Source of the DNA: SZUA-430 sp964483585
GTDB taxonomy: Bacteria > Pseudomonadota > Alphaproteobacteria > Micropepsales > Micropepsaceae
Assembly (NCBI GenBank): GCA_964483585.1
Contig: CAZABH010000002.1
Span: 67,449-131,448 of the forward strand
Direction of reading: 5' to 3'
DNA: 64,000 bases
Shown here: one piece after another, positions 34,369-43,224 of the stretch
How the letters are laid out: the number at the start of each line of letters is the position of its first letter
Numbering within the stretch: position 1 is the stretch's first letter
The notes under the pieces: model-generated
Told to the model about the DNA's origin: nothing
The model's database searches: none
Seen by the model: only the letters and a program-made list of their open reading frames with translations
Position numbers and translations under genes: made by a program

Positions 34369-35301
34369 ATGAAGCTTCTCTCCGGCAACAGCAATCATCC
34401 CCTGGCCACCCAGATCGGTGAGTACCTGCATGTTCCGCTGACCAAGGCGATCGTTCGCCGGTTCGCCGATATGGAGGTCTTTGTCGAGATCCAGGAGAAT
34501 GTCCGCGGCGAGGATGTGTTCGTCATCCAGTCGACCTCGTTTCCCACCAATGATCACCTGATGGAGCTTCTGATCTGCATCGATGCGCTGCGGCGGGCTT
34601 CTGCCAAGCGTGTTACGGCCGTGATCCCTTATTTCGGCTATGCACGTCAGGATCGCAAGCCTGGGCCTCGCACGCCCATCTCCGCGAAGCTGGTCGCCAA
34701 CATCATCACGCAGGCTGGTGCGGGGCGTGTGCTGACGCTTGACCTGCACGCGGGTCAGATCCAGGGCTTTTTCGATATCCCCACCGACAACCTTTTTGCA
34801 GCACCGATCTTCGAGAACGACATCAAGAAGAATTTCGCGGGGGAGCCGCTCATGGTGGTCTCTCCTGATGTCGGCGGTGTGGTTCGTGCGCGTGCGCTGG
34901 CCCGGCGGATCGATGCCGATCTGGCCATCGTGGACAAGCGTCGCGAGCGTGCGGGCGAGTCCGAGGTCATGAATATCATTGGTGATGTCTCTGGCCGCGT
35001 TTGCATCCTGATCGACGACATCGTGGACAGTGCTGGTACCCTCTGCAATGCCGCTGAGGCGTTGATGCAGAAGGGGGCGAAGGCGACCTATGCCTATGCG
35101 ACGCATGGCGTGCTGTCGGGTGGGGCTGTTGCCCGCGTCCGGGGTTCGGCGCTGAAGGGTCTGGTCATCACGGATTCCATCGCCGCAACAGAGGCTGTGC
35201 GGAGCTGCGGCAATATCCGCATCCTGCCGACGGCCGAGCTTCTGGGCGAGGCCATCAAGCGGATTGCCGAGGAACGCTCGGTTTCCAGCCTTTTTGACTG
35301 A
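34369..35301 (+). CDS. prs: Ribose-phosphate pyrophosphokinase
   Basis: The 310-residue class I PRPP synthase makes PRPP from ribose-5-phosphate and ATP. Visible are GNSNHPLATQIGEYL, the ATP-binding YFGYARQDRKPGPRTPIS, the conserved LDLHAGQIQGFF, the catalytic-loop region VDKRRERAGESEVMNIIGDV and the ribose-phosphate loop LIDDIVDSAGTL. The product feeds Apt encoded in this window. It is followed by an inverted repeat at 35316-35337. Confidence 0.96.
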   Translation: MKLLSGNSNHPLATQIGEYLHVPLTKAIVRRFADMEVFVEIQENVRGEDVFVIQSTSFPTNDHLMELLICIDALRRASAKRVTAVIPYFGYARQDRKPGPRTPISAKLVANIITQAGAGRVLTLDLHAGQIQGFFDIPTDNLFAAPIFENDIKKNFAGEPLMVVSPDVGGVVRARALARRIDADLAIVDKRRERAGESEVMNIIGDVSGRVCILIDDIVDSAGTLCNAAEALMQKGAKATYAYATHGVLSGGAVARVRGSALKGLVITDSIAATEAVRSCGNIRILPTAELLGEAIKRIAEERSVSSLFD

Positions 35302-35315
35302 CCTGCCAATGGAAT

Positions 35316-35337
35316 AATCACAATTTTCTTTGTGATT
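35316..35337. promoter_or_regulatory. Perfect inverted repeat between prs and rplY
   Basis: AATCACAA and TTGTGATT flank a TTTTCT centre 14 bases after the prs stop. It could be a weak terminator of prs (no downstream T run) or a protein-binding site before rplY; a TTGACA hexamer lies at 35349-35354 without a good -10. Confidence 0.4.
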
Positions 35338-35462
35338 TACCTGTGTGCTTGACATCGCGGCATTGAGTTTTGGCGGGGGCTCGGGTATTTCCCCGGCCTC
35401 TTTCCGATTGGCGGACAGAACAAGATAAGGGGCCCTCGAGGGGCCGCCTGAAAGGGTTCGAA

Positions 35463-36197
35463 ATGAATAAGCAAGTCGACAGTTCCCTGGCAGTTATTCC
35501 TGCCAAGAAGCGTGAAGCCACCGGAACCGGGGCGGCTCGGGCGGTGCGACGCGAAGGTCTGGTGCCGGCAGTCATCTACGGCGAAGCAGGCAAGTCCCGC
35601 CATATCAGCATCGCCTATCGCGACATGGAGAAGCCCTACCAGACGGGACGCTTTACCTCGACGCTGATCATTCTTGATGTCGAGGGCGAAAAGACCCGCG
35701 TGATTCCGCGAGAGGTGCAGCTTGATCCGGTTACCGACAGACCGATCCATGCGGATTTCCAGGCGCTGGTGCCGGGGTCGAGCATTCGTCTGTTCATTCC
35801 GGTTCACTTCAACAATCATGTGGACTCGCCGGGCTTGAAGCGCGGTGGCGTTCTGAACATCGTCCGGCACGAGATCGAGTTCTTCTGTCCTTCGGAAAAC
35901 ATTCCCCAGTTCATCGAAGTTGACCTGACGGGTATGGATATCGGGGACAGCTTGCATATTTCCGCGATCAAGCTGCCCGAGGGTCTGGTGCCCGTGATCA
36001 GGACCCGTGACTTCACCGTGGCCACGGTTGCTGCGCCGTCTGCGTTCCTTGAGGCCGAGGCAAAGGCGGCCACGGCTGACGCCGCCGCTCCTGCAGCTGG
36101 GGCTGCTGCGGCCCCTGCAGGCGGGAAGGCTGCGCCTGCGGCTGGTGGGAAGGCTGCGCCTGCCGCTGCTGCGAAGGCCGCTCCGGCCAAGAAGTAA
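35463..36197 (+). CDS. rplY: 50S ribosomal protein L25/general stress protein Ctc
   Basis: This 244-residue protein combines an N-terminal L25 domain (about 8-100: AVRREGLVPAVIYGE, the 5S rRNA-binding fold) with the Ctc C-terminal TL5-like beta domain (about 100-195). The last 45 residues are a low-complexity Ala/Pro/Gly/Lys tail with GGKAAPAA-type repeats. It binds 5S rRNA on the large subunit. The ATG at 35463 follows GAAAGGG by about six bases. It is followed by a strong terminator and then pth, the usual alphaproteobacterial order. Confidence 0.94.
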   Translation: MNKQVDSSLAVIPAKKREATGTGAARAVRREGLVPAVIYGEAGKSRHISIAYRDMEKPYQTGRFTSTLIILDVEGEKTRVIPREVQLDPVTDRPIHADFQALVPGSSIRLFIPVHFNNHVDSPGLKRGGVLNIVRHEIEFFCPSENIPQFIEVDLTGMDIGDSLHISAIKLPEGLVPVIRTRDFTVATVAAPSAFLEAEAKAATADAAAPAAGAAAAPAGGKAAPAAGGKAAPAAAAKAAPAKK

Positions 36198-36225
36198 GCC
36201 GCTCCCGGGATTGCGGGACGGCATG

Positions 36226-36255
36226 CGGCTGCCAAGTGCATTGGCAGCCGTTTTT
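36226..36255 (+). terminator. Rho-independent terminator after rplY
   Basis: CGGCTGCCAA and TTGGCAGCCG form a perfect 10-bp stem with a 5-base loop, followed by TTTTT. It sits 28 bases after the rplY stop and just before pth, so pth transcription needs read-through or its own promoter. Confidence 0.92.
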
Positions 36256-36282
36256 CTTTGAGACTTCGAGGTTGGGTCCGGC

Positions 36283-36897
36283 ATGCTGCTGTTCGTCGGT
36301 CTCGGGAATCCCGGGGACAGTTACAAGAATAATCGTCACAATGTCGGCTTTATGGCCGTTGACGCGATTGCCGATGCGCATGGTTTTGGGCCTGTCCGGG
36401 CGCGGTTCCGGGGGCATCTGCGAGAGGGTGTGCTGAAGGGACCTGGCGGTACGGTCAAGGTACTCGTGCTGAAGCCCATGACCTACATGAACGAGAGTGG
36501 CGTGTCGGTGCAGGAGGCCGTGGCCTTTCACAAGATCGGGCTTGACGATGTGTTCGTCGTCTATGACGAACTCGACCTTGCTCCGGGGAAGGTCCGGGTG
36601 AAGCGCGACGGCGGCAATGCGGGGCACAACGGGCTGCGTTCAATCTCGGCACATGTGGGCAATGCCTATTGGCGCATCCGTCTTGGCATCGGTCATCCGG
36701 GCGACAAGGCCCGGGTGCAGGGTCATGTGCTTGGGAATTTCACCGCTGACGAGCGGGCATGGCTTGGTCCGCTGCTGCAGGCGGTTGCGGAGGCCTCGCC
36801 GCTGCTGGCACACCATGATGAGGCAGGTTTCATGAACCGCGTTACATTGCTCACGGGTTCTGCCGCGGGCCAGACACAATCGAAGAAGGAAGACTGA
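36283..36897 (+). CDS. pth: Peptidyl-tRNA hydrolase
   Basis: The 204-residue enzyme releases tRNA from stalled peptidyl-tRNA. Evidence is VGLGNPGDSYKNNRHNVGF (with the catalytic His), KPMTYMNESG, the catalytic-Asp strand VVYDELDLAPGKVRV and GGNAGHNGLRSI. Length is at the upper end of normal. It starts 27 bases past the rplY terminator, and ychF follows after 2 bases. Confidence 0.96.
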   Translation: MLLFVGLGNPGDSYKNNRHNVGFMAVDAIADAHGFGPVRARFRGHLREGVLKGPGGTVKVLVLKPMTYMNESGVSVQEAVAFHKIGLDDVFVVYDELDLAPGKVRVKRDGGNAGHNGLRSISAHVGNAYWRIRLGIGHPGDKARVQGHVLGNFTADERAWLGPLLQAVAEASPLLAHHDEAGFMNRVTLLTGSAAGQTQSKKED

Positions 36898-36899
36898 AG

Positions 36900-37997
36900 A
36901 TGGGCTTCAAATGTGGTATTGTCGGATTGCCCAATGTTGGCAAGTCGACTTTGTTCAATGCGCTGACGCAGACGGCGGCTGCGCAGGCTGCGAACTATCC
37001 ATTCTGCACCATCGAGCCCAATGTCGGTGAGGTGGCGGTTCCTGACCTTCGACTTGATGCGCTTGCGGGCATTGCCAAATCGGCTCAGATCATTCCAACG
37101 CGCCTGACTTTTGTCGATATCGCAGGCCTTGTTCGCGGGGCCTCAAAAGGTGAAGGTCTTGGGAATCAGTTCCTATCCCACATCCGTGAGGTCGATGCGG
37201 TGGCCTATGTGCTGCGCTGTTTCGATGATGGCGATGTGACCCATGTCGAGAACCGGATCGATCCGATAGCTGATGCCGAGACGGTCGAGACCGAGCTGAT
37301 GCTCTCGGACCTTGATAGCCTTGAGCGGAGGCTTCCTGCCATTGAAAAGAAAGCCAAGCAGGGTGACAAGGATTCGAAGGTTCAGGCTGACGTGATGCAG
37401 GCAGCCCTCAGCATGCTGCGCGAAGGCAAGCCCGCGCGGCTTGTCAAGGTGTCCGACGAACAGAGGCCTGTGTTCGAGCAGCTGCAGCTGCTGACATCGA
37501 AGCCGGTCGTCTATGTTGCGAATGTTGATGAGGCTTCGGCGTTGGACGGGAACGATTACACGAAGCGTGTCGAGGCGCGCGCCAAGTCCGAGGGGGCAGC
37601 CTTTGTCATCATATCGGCGAAGATCGAGTCGGAGCTTGCGCAGCTGCCTGCCGAGGAGCGTGCCGATTTCCTCGCGACCCTAGGCCTTTCAGAGCCCGGT
37701 CTGAACCGGCTGATCCGAGCGGGTTATTCACTGCTTCGGTTGATCACCTTCTTCACGGTCGGCCCGAAAGAGGCGCGGGCGTGGACGGTTCACGTCGGCG
37801 CGAAGGCGCCGCAGGCTGCGGGTGTCATCCATACGGATTTCGAGCGGGGATTCATCCGGGCAGAGACGATCGCCTTTGACGACTATGTCGCCTGCCAGGG
37901 TGAGGCGGGTGCCCGGGATGCCGGCAAGCTGCGGCTCGAGGGCAAGGAGTATGTGGTGCGCGACGGGGATGTCATGCATTTCCGTTTCAACACCTGA
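36900..37997 (+). CDS. ychF: Redox-regulated ATPase/GTPase YchF
   Basis: In this 365-residue Obg-family P-loop NTPase, the P loop is GLPNVGKST at 9-17. Switch II has DIAGLVRGASKGEGLGNQFL, and the altered specificity motif NVDE (NxxE instead of NKxD) marks YchF's preference for ATP. The C-terminal TGS-like domain includes TVGPKEARAWTV. It binds ribosomes and is linked to stress responses. The pth-ychF pairing is widespread. Confidence 0.96.
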   Translation: MGFKCGIVGLPNVGKSTLFNALTQTAAAQAANYPFCTIEPNVGEVAVPDLRLDALAGIAKSAQIIPTRLTFVDIAGLVRGASKGEGLGNQFLSHIREVDAVAYVLRCFDDGDVTHVENRIDPIADAETVETELMLSDLDSLERRLPAIEKKAKQGDKDSKVQADVMQAALSMLREGKPARLVKVSDEQRPVFEQLQLLTSKPVVYVANVDEASALDGNDYTKRVEARAKSEGAAFVIISAKIESELAQLPAEERADFLATLGLSEPGLNRLIRAGYSLLRLITFFTVGPKEARAWTVHVGAKAPQAAGVIHTDFERGFIRAETIAFDDYVACQGEAGARDAGKLRLEGKEYVVRDGDVMHFRFNT

Positions 37998-38127
37998 TGT
38001 GTCTCGGGCGCTCCTCCTTGCGTGACTTCATCGCCACAGCAGTTGGGGTGGGGCAAGGACTTTCGGTTCATTGGTTACGGTAATGCTGCTATCGTCGTTC
38101 TGCGGAATGACGTTTGGGGCGGCTACC

Positions 38128-39588
38128 GTGAGGTTTGTTCTGATCTTTTCAGTTGGGTTGGCGTTGCTGGTTGCGGCTGCGGAGGGCTCGGCCGCGCCTG
38201 CGCGCTTGCCTTCGCCGCCTATCCTCAATGTGGAGCTCGAGAGCGCCGCTGCGGCGATCGACGAGGGGCGGCACGGCGATGCGCTTGCCCTTGTCGAGAA
38301 GGCGGGTGCCAGTCAGCTTGCGCAGCAGGATGGCGATTGGGCGGCCTATCTGAAGGCGAGGGCGCTGCTTGCAACGGGGGCGCGGGAGCCTGCGCTTGCG
38401 ATCGTGCGCGAGCGGCAGAGGCTGCATCCCAATGGATATAATTGGGCTTCGGTCGTTTCGATCCTGAGTTCGTCGGGGGCGCATGAGGATGCAGCCCGAT
38501 TGATACTGGCGCTGGACGATCGATCGTTCCTGCTTGCGAACAGGCTGAGGCGCGGCTTGATGGAAAGCATACTGAATGCGCTCGAGGCCAGTCAGTCTGC
38601 CCAGCGGGATGCGCTTGTCGCGCGGTTGGTTGAAGGCCGGTACACCGGTCCGTCGGGGACGCAGGTGCCAGACATGATCCGGTTGCGCTACATCGGCCTC
38701 CTGCTGCGCCAGAACAGGCCCGAGGCGGCCGCGCGTGAGACGGCATGGCTTGAGTCACCGGTCGCGCTCAGTCTGCTGCTTGCCGACCGAACATTCTCGG
38801 CACTCTGGAGCTATCCGGCGGTTCGTGCCGTCGAAAGACCGGCTGCACTTGTTGCAAGGGTCGAGCGCGGGATCCATGCTCGGCTCGAGCAATCACACAT
38901 GCACGCCTCCGATTGGCTGGAGACGCTGCGATCACTGCGTGCGATCGGTCGACCAGACGAGGCCGTGCGCTTTGGGCTGAAGGCGATTGAGGACGCGCGC
39001 AGCGGGCGCGCAGCGGCGAGTGCCTCGCTTCGGCTTGAGGTGGGTCACGCCTATGCCGACATGGGCGAGGCGTGGGCTGCGCGGCGAACTGCCAAGGAGA
39101 TGCTGAAGGAGCAGGCAGTCCTGCCACTGGCCTTGCGGATCGCCATTGCTGATCTTCTGGAGCGCAGCGAAGATGATGAGGGGGGCCTGCTCATGCTGGG
39201 GACGATCCAGGGTGTAGACGTGCTTCCTGGGGCGCTGAAGGTGGTTGTATGTGCTGCGCATGACCTGGGTCGCTTCGAGCGGCGTGATGCTGCGCTGCTG
39301 CAGCTGGAGGCGCTGGGCGCGCAAGTTGAGCTATTGCATGCCCGCCTCTGTGCAGGGCGGCAGGAGTTGGCACGAGACCAGCTGGTGTCGATGCTTCTGC
39401 TCCCGGAGCTGCGCGCCACTGCGATCCTGATGGCACAGTTGTTCGAGGACGGCTCGAAGCCCGGTACGGATGTTCGTGACGACAGCTACAGGCTGCGTGC
39501 GCTTGTGGCCAGCGCGGCGGTTCAAGACGCCATGCTGCAGCATGGGCGAACGCTTCCGCTGCCCTTTGTTCCAGTGCTGCCGCGCTAG
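38128..39588 (+). CDS. Exported helical-repeat protein of unknown function
   Basis: In this 486-residue protein starting at GTG 38128, residues 1-20 form a good signal peptide (RFVLIFSVGLALLVAAAEGSA) and the mature part begins near APARLP. The remainder is alanine- and leucine-rich helices spaced like degenerate TPR repeats (for instance AIDEGRHGDALALVEKAG and DWAAYLKARALLATGAREPA). No catalytic motif is visible. In-frame starts at TTG 38071 or ATG 38083 would place the hydrophobic segment further inside. A periplasmic scaffold role is possible. Confidence 0.7.
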   Translation: MRFVLIFSVGLALLVAAAEGSAAPARLPSPPILNVELESAAAAIDEGRHGDALALVEKAGASQLAQQDGDWAAYLKARALLATGAREPALAIVRERQRLHPNGYNWASVVSILSSSGAHEDAARLILALDDRSFLLANRLRRGLMESILNALEASQSAQRDALVARLVEGRYTGPSGTQVPDMIRLRYIGLLLRQNRPEAAARETAWLESPVALSLLLADRTFSALWSYPAVRAVERPAALVARVERGIHARLEQSHMHASDWLETLRSLRAIGRPDEAVRFGLKAIEDARSGRAAASASLRLEVGHAYADMGEAWAARRTAKEMLKEQAVLPLALRIAIADLLERSEDDEGGLLMLGTIQGVDVLPGALKVVVCAAHDLGRFERRDAALLQLEALGAQVELLHARLCAGRQELARDQLVSMLLLPELRATAILMAQLFEDGSKPGTDVRDDSYRLRALVASAAVQDAMLQHGRTLPLPFVPVLPR

Positions 39589-39605
39589 GTTCTGGGTGTA
39601 TCCGG

Positions 39606-40013
39606 TCAGCCTTCCTTCCTGAACCATTGATCCAGGGACAGTGTGCCACCACCCTGGCCTGCGAAGGCGAGGAGGCCGCCGGAGAGTGCGATGTTCTTCA
39701 TAAACATGATCATTTGAACCGTGCGTTCTTGTCCTTCGAAGGTCCAGAAGGCATGCAGCAAAATTGATACGGTGACGGTGAAGACCACGAGCAGTATGGA
39801 AACGAGTTGTACGTGAAGGCCGAGGATCAGGCACAGGCCCGCCGTGGTCTCGCAGGCGGCGGTGAGCGTGAACATCAGCTCGGGCCAAGGTACGCCGTTC
39901 GCCGTCATGTGCGCGATCTGCTCGGCGGGTGCGGGGTTCATTATCTTCGATGTGCCGGCAGCCAGGAAGAAGAGACCAATGACAACGCGTCCAAGTGTTG
40001 CAAGGTGCTGCAT
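39606..40013 (-). CDS. DoxX family membrane protein
   Basis: This 135-residue protein has four hydrophobic segments (about 6-22, 43-64, 68-90 and 103-120). RVVIGLFFLAAGTSKIMNP at the start is the DoxX/DoxD signature region. Members are small quinone- or thiol-linked membrane proteins, often of unclear role. The start at ATG 40013 has GAGGGAAAC just upstream. It is convergent with the helical-repeat gene, 17 bases away. Confidence 0.85.
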   Translation of the reverse strand: MQHLATLGRVVIGLFFLAAGTSKIMNPAPAEQIAHMTANGVPWPELMFTLTAACETTAGLCLILGLHVQLVSILLVVFTVTVSILLHAFWTFEGQERTVQMIMFMKNIALSGGLLAFAGQGGGTLSLDQWFRKEG

Positions 40014-40159
40014 GTGTTTCCCTCTTGAAGATTTCAGGAGCGCTCGCCTTTCAGGCGAGGCGTCACCTTCGGTTTCGTGCATTGCGCGAAATCACGGCTT
40101 CGCATTTATTCGGGCAGGAATTTATGCTATTTTCCTGACAATTATCCAAGGGGCAAGCG

Positions 40160-40387
40160 ATGAGCGGAAACCAGAAGGTTTTGAAAGCGATCAAGGAGAC
40201 GATTTCCGACTATACGTCGAGGTCTCCCCTGCAGCTGGTGACTGCGCTCCGTGATCCGGCGCATGTTGCCAAGATGAAGAAGCTGGGTGTCGACGACGTT
40301 CAGATCCATCGCGTGATCCTGTATCTCCAGCAGCATCGTCCCGAACCGAAAGTGTTCGAGGCTTATCTGAAGTCTGCGCGGGTTTGA
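40160..40387 (+). CDS. Small conserved-looking protein, 75 residues
   Basis: AAGGGGCAAGCG precedes the ATG at 40160, a good ribosome site. The protein is mostly helical and charged, with pI on the basic side, and contains KKLGVDDVQIHRVILYLQQ. There is no signal peptide or membrane segment and no cysteine. I do not recognise a family. It stands alone between the DoxX gene (divergent) and a convergent membrane protein gene. Confidence 0.65.
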   Translation: MSGNQKVLKAIKETISDYTSRSPLQLVTALRDPAHVAKMKKLGVDDVQIHRVILYLQQHRPEPKVFEAYLKSARV

Positions 40388-40536
40388 GTCCAACGGCTGT
40401 TTGTGACACGAGAGACAGTTTCGTCATGTGTTTGCCAGAGGCTGCCCGGAGTTGAGCTGACCCGATAATTGCTCTTGAACATATAAGGAACATCTGCCCT
40501 GCCTTCAATGGAGCAAGGTGACGCGGGTGTCGTATG

Positions 40537-41169
40537 TCAGGCCGCGTCGCGATCCTGTCTCGGCGCGTAGTCGGGGTCGATCCTGTTCACGGCCTCGAGG
40601 AGGCAGGCGTGCACTTGCGTGATGCGCCCGCCTGCTTCGGCCCTGTCGAGGCTGCGGATCAGGCCTTCGAGGAAGTTGGTTGCGTCGCTCGTGAGTTCGC
40701 CGTGGGCTGCCGACAGGTCCGGGTACTGACGAAGTCGATCGGTGATCTGGTTCGCGCATGTGTGGACATGGGCCTCGTCCAGGTAGGGGGCGCTGATTGC
40801 GTGGACCGCGTAGTTGAGCAAGTCGCGCGTTAGACGCAGGGCGTTCAACCAGTCACCTGCGCGCACCTTCGCATCAACCGCGGCATTCAGAATGATCAGG
40901 TGGCTGATGAGTGATGTCTGCGCGATCTTCGCGCTGGTTGCTGCATTCTTCTCGAGGTCGTTGGCGACGGGTTCCCACGTCCTGATTTGTGTTTGTGCGA
41001 GCCGTGCATGCACGCGCTCTTCGGTCTCGTTGAGGTGTACCCAGAGGCGATAGGTTCCCCAGGCTGCGAGCAGCAAGAGCGCTGCGAGCGCGATGTTGAT
41101 CCATATGGAGACGGGAAGGCTTGTCACCGACGCGGTGAAGCCATTGAGCAACTGAATAAATGCGTCCAC
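40537..41169 (-). CDS. Single-pass membrane protein of unknown function
   Basis: In this 210-residue protein from GTG 41169, a strong GAGGGGG ribosome site lies about eight bases upstream, which decides the start. One transmembrane helix at about 20-39 (IWINIALAALLLLAAWGTYRL) anchors a helical cytoplasmic or periplasmic domain with KVRAGDWLNALRLTRDLLNY. I recognise no family. A hairpin at 41188-41209 sits in its 5' leader. Confidence 0.7.
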   Translation of the reverse strand: MDAFIQLLNGFTASVTSLPVSIWINIALAALLLLAAWGTYRLWVHLNETEERVHARLAQTQIRTWEPVANDLEKNAATSAKIAQTSLISHLIILNAAVDAKVRAGDWLNALRLTRDLLNYAVHAISAPYLDEAHVHTCANQITDRLRQYPDLSAAHGELTSDATNFLEGLIRSLDRAEAGGRITQVHACLLEAVNRIDPDYAPRQDRDAA

Positions 41170-41549
41170 GTTTGGACCCCCTCGAGCGGTGGCAAACCCC
41201 CCTGCCACCTCGCGATCATCGTAAATCGGAATTGCCTGCAATGCCAGCGTGCGATGAAGACGTGTTGCACGCACACGTGAGGAGATGAGTCGTGTTTTCA
41301 CGATTCTCCCGGATGGAGAAATCATGTATCTATGGGGGTAACTCGATATAGGTAATTAACCTTGTAAGCGCATGTATTCCTGACGAAAATCAGCTCTGTC
41401 AATTTGTCCTTGTTTAGTCTCCAGTTACTTCTTTACTTGTCTTGATTTCGCGTGGGATTGTCCGCCGTCTTTGGCCTGCCACAAGAGCAACGACAACACG
41501 CTGGCGGGACAGCGCACACACTTCACATCCCTGGGTAATGGAGGCTTGA
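41170..41549. other. Noncoding spacer with small hairpins
   Basis: These 380 bases lie between divergent genes and are AT-richer than the surroundings near 41330-41420. They hold a hairpin at 41188-41209 and a short one at 41304-41320 (TTCTCC/GGAGAA). No open frame with a ribosome site is seen. Promoters for both neighbours are expected here. Confidence 0.5.
41188..41209 (-). promoter_or_regulatory. Hairpin in the 5' leader of the 40537-41169 gene
   Basis: GGTGGCA and TGCCACC form a perfect 7-bp stem; read on the minus strand, the 8-base loop is GGGGGGTT. It lies 18 bases upstream of the GTG start and next to the ribosome site, so it could affect translation. Confidence 0.35.
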
Positions 41550-42446
41550 ATGAACTGGAAAGTTGCCGGAATGACCGGCACTGCACTTCTGACCATCGCA
41601 CTGTCCGGCGTGGGCGCCGTCGCAGGTGCGAACAAGTTTAGCGGCAATATCAGCCTTGGCGTCGGCCAGACGTTCCAGGATGATTCCTGGCTTGGCCTGA
41701 CTGGCAGCAATGACGATTCCTTTGCGTCGTTGCATGGCGATGCGAAGCTGAACGTTGCCTTCTCGAGCAATATCAACCTGCAGATCGACCTCGGCGGTGT
41801 GGCCTCTTTCGCAGACACCTCGAACCCGATCTTCGATCTTGACCGCGACGCGGGCGTTCAGGCTGCTGCGCACCTTTATTATCGCACTGGTCAGTTCGCC
41901 GCTGGCGTTGTCGGCGGCGTGGGCGTTGCTTCGGGTGTCCTCGGATCTCCGGAGTACTATTTCGTTGGGGCTGAAGGCCAGTATTATTGGAATGACTTCA
42001 CCTTTGGTTTGAATGCAGGCTATCTCGATTCCAGCGCTGACTTCGGCGCAGGTCCCGATGACGTGTTCCTCAACAGCGCCTGGTATGTCGGTGGCGAAGT
42101 GCGTTACTACGCGAACGACAAGACCACGTTCTCGGCCAATCTGGGCTATATCGAGGGTGAGGCTGACGTCGGCGCCTATGACGTCGAAGTGCTGCACTGG
42201 GGTGCGAAGGTCGAGTACCGTCCGGACGTGAAGGAGCCGTTGAGCCTCTGGGTTGCCTATGAAGGTCGCACGTCCGATGCGACGGAAACGTTTGGCGCTT
42301 CGCCCGAGTCCTTCGATCGTGAATCGCACACGATCAAGGTCGGCGTGACGTTCTCGTTCGGCGTCGATGGCTCGAAGATGGAGCAGGACCGTTCGGGTCC
42401 GGCGTTCAACCAGATGGACTACGGCGCCATCGTGGTTGGCGGCTAA
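41550..42446 (+). CDS. Probable outer-membrane beta-barrel protein
   Basis: In this 298-residue protein, residues 1-27 are a signal peptide ending near GAVAGA. The mature part is a series of alternating polar/hydrophobic strands rich in Gly, Tyr and Phe (GNISLGVGQTFQDD, EYYFVGAEGQYYWNDFTFGLNAGY, HTIKVGVTFSFG), as in porin-like barrels. The very C-terminal residues do not end in the usual Phe, so insertion signals are unclear. GGAGG precedes the ATG by 6 bases. A terminator follows. Confidence 0.78.
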   Translation: MNWKVAGMTGTALLTIALSGVGAVAGANKFSGNISLGVGQTFQDDSWLGLTGSNDDSFASLHGDAKLNVAFSSNINLQIDLGGVASFADTSNPIFDLDRDAGVQAAAHLYYRTGQFAAGVVGGVGVASGVLGSPEYYFVGAEGQYYWNDFTFGLNAGYLDSSADFGAGPDDVFLNSAWYVGGEVRYYANDKTTFSANLGYIEGEADVGAYDVEVLHWGAKVEYRPDVKEPLSLWVAYEGRTSDATETFGASPESFDRESHTIKVGVTFSFGVDGSKMEQDRSGPAFNQMDYGAIVVGG

Positions 42447-42472
42447 GATCTACCGCATCATTAGACTTCAGG

Positions 42473-42497
42473 CGGGCGCCCCTTGGGGCGCCCGTTT
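42473..42497 (+). terminator. Rho-independent terminator after the barrel protein
   Basis: CGGGCGCC and GGCGCCCG form a perfect 8-bp GC stem with loop CCTTGG, followed by TTTCATTTT. It lies 26 bases past the stop and could also serve the convergent lipoprotein gene. Confidence 0.85.
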
Positions 42498-42502
42498 CAT
42501 TT

Positions 42503-43063
42503 TCAGGGGGCAGGGGTCGAGGCGTCGAATTCCACACGGAAGAAGCGGTTCGCACGGCGCAGTTCGTAGGCGAAAAGCGTTCCGGGGACCGCTTCGACGG
42601 CCCAGACATTGGTCACGGAGCGTTCAAGCTTGTTTGCCATGAACAGTTCCTTCGAGAAGGCGTCCGCCGGGAATTCCTGTCGTGTGGCAGAGCCTGGGTT
42701 GGCGGTGTCGCCGCCATAACGCGAGACGGTATCCTCGTGGCCGTCAGCGTGGCGATGCACGTGCTTCAGTCGCACGCCTTCGGCGGTGCGGGTGATGACC
42801 CAGGTGCGTGAGCGATCGTCGCCGACCGCGAAGGGGATGCGGACCTCTGATGGCGCGCAATCGACCGGGCCCATGACGAGGCGCTTGCCGGCGAAGTCCT
42901 TGTCGGCGGGATCCGTCGTTGCGAGCTTGCCTTCAAAGGTCTGGGCGCACATCGACTTCAGGTTCGCCATGAACGCGTCCTGCGGATTTGTGGGCTGGTC
43001 CAGCGTTGTGCAGCCGACCGTGGCAAGGAAGCAGGCTGTGGTGAGGCATGCGCGCGCGTTCAT
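42503..43063 (-). CDS. Lipoprotein of unknown function
   Basis: In this 186-residue protein, a lipoprotein signal covers residues 1-17 with lipobox ATVGC, making C18 the lipidated residue. The mature domain has MCAQTFEGKLATTDPADKDFAGKRLVM and a histidine-rich stretch HVHRHADGHED. I recognise no named family. The start ATG 43063 is followed on the other strand by the YkgJ-like gene, with 161 bases between. Confidence 0.75.
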   Translation of the reverse strand: MNARACLTTACFLATVGCTTLDQPTNPQDAFMANLKSMCAQTFEGKLATTDPADKDFAGKRLVMGPVDCAPSEVRIPFAVGDDRSRTWVITRTAEGVRLKHVHRHADGHEDTVSRYGGDTANPGSATRQEFPADAFSKELFMANKLERSVTNVWAVEAVPGTLFAYELRRANRFFRVEFDASTPAP

Positions 43064-43224
43064 TGTTAATCCCCTTGTCCGTTGCGTTGATCGGTCCTAT
43101 GGCATGGTTGACCGTCATGCAAGTCGTCTTGCGCCGGTTCATCGCCTTCAATTGAAGTTGGCGTTCCGTTAGGATCGACGGCGCAAGCGAGTGATTGGCG
43201 TGCTGGATCGAGGAGATGGGCGAG

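Noticed and set aside
35349..35354. TTGACA as a -35 element for rplY
   Set aside because: No acceptable -10 hexamer lies 16-18 bases downstream.
38071..38127. Longer N terminus of the exported helical-repeat protein
   Set aside because: It would bury a good signal peptide behind 19 residues; the GTG at 38128 gives a normal exported start.
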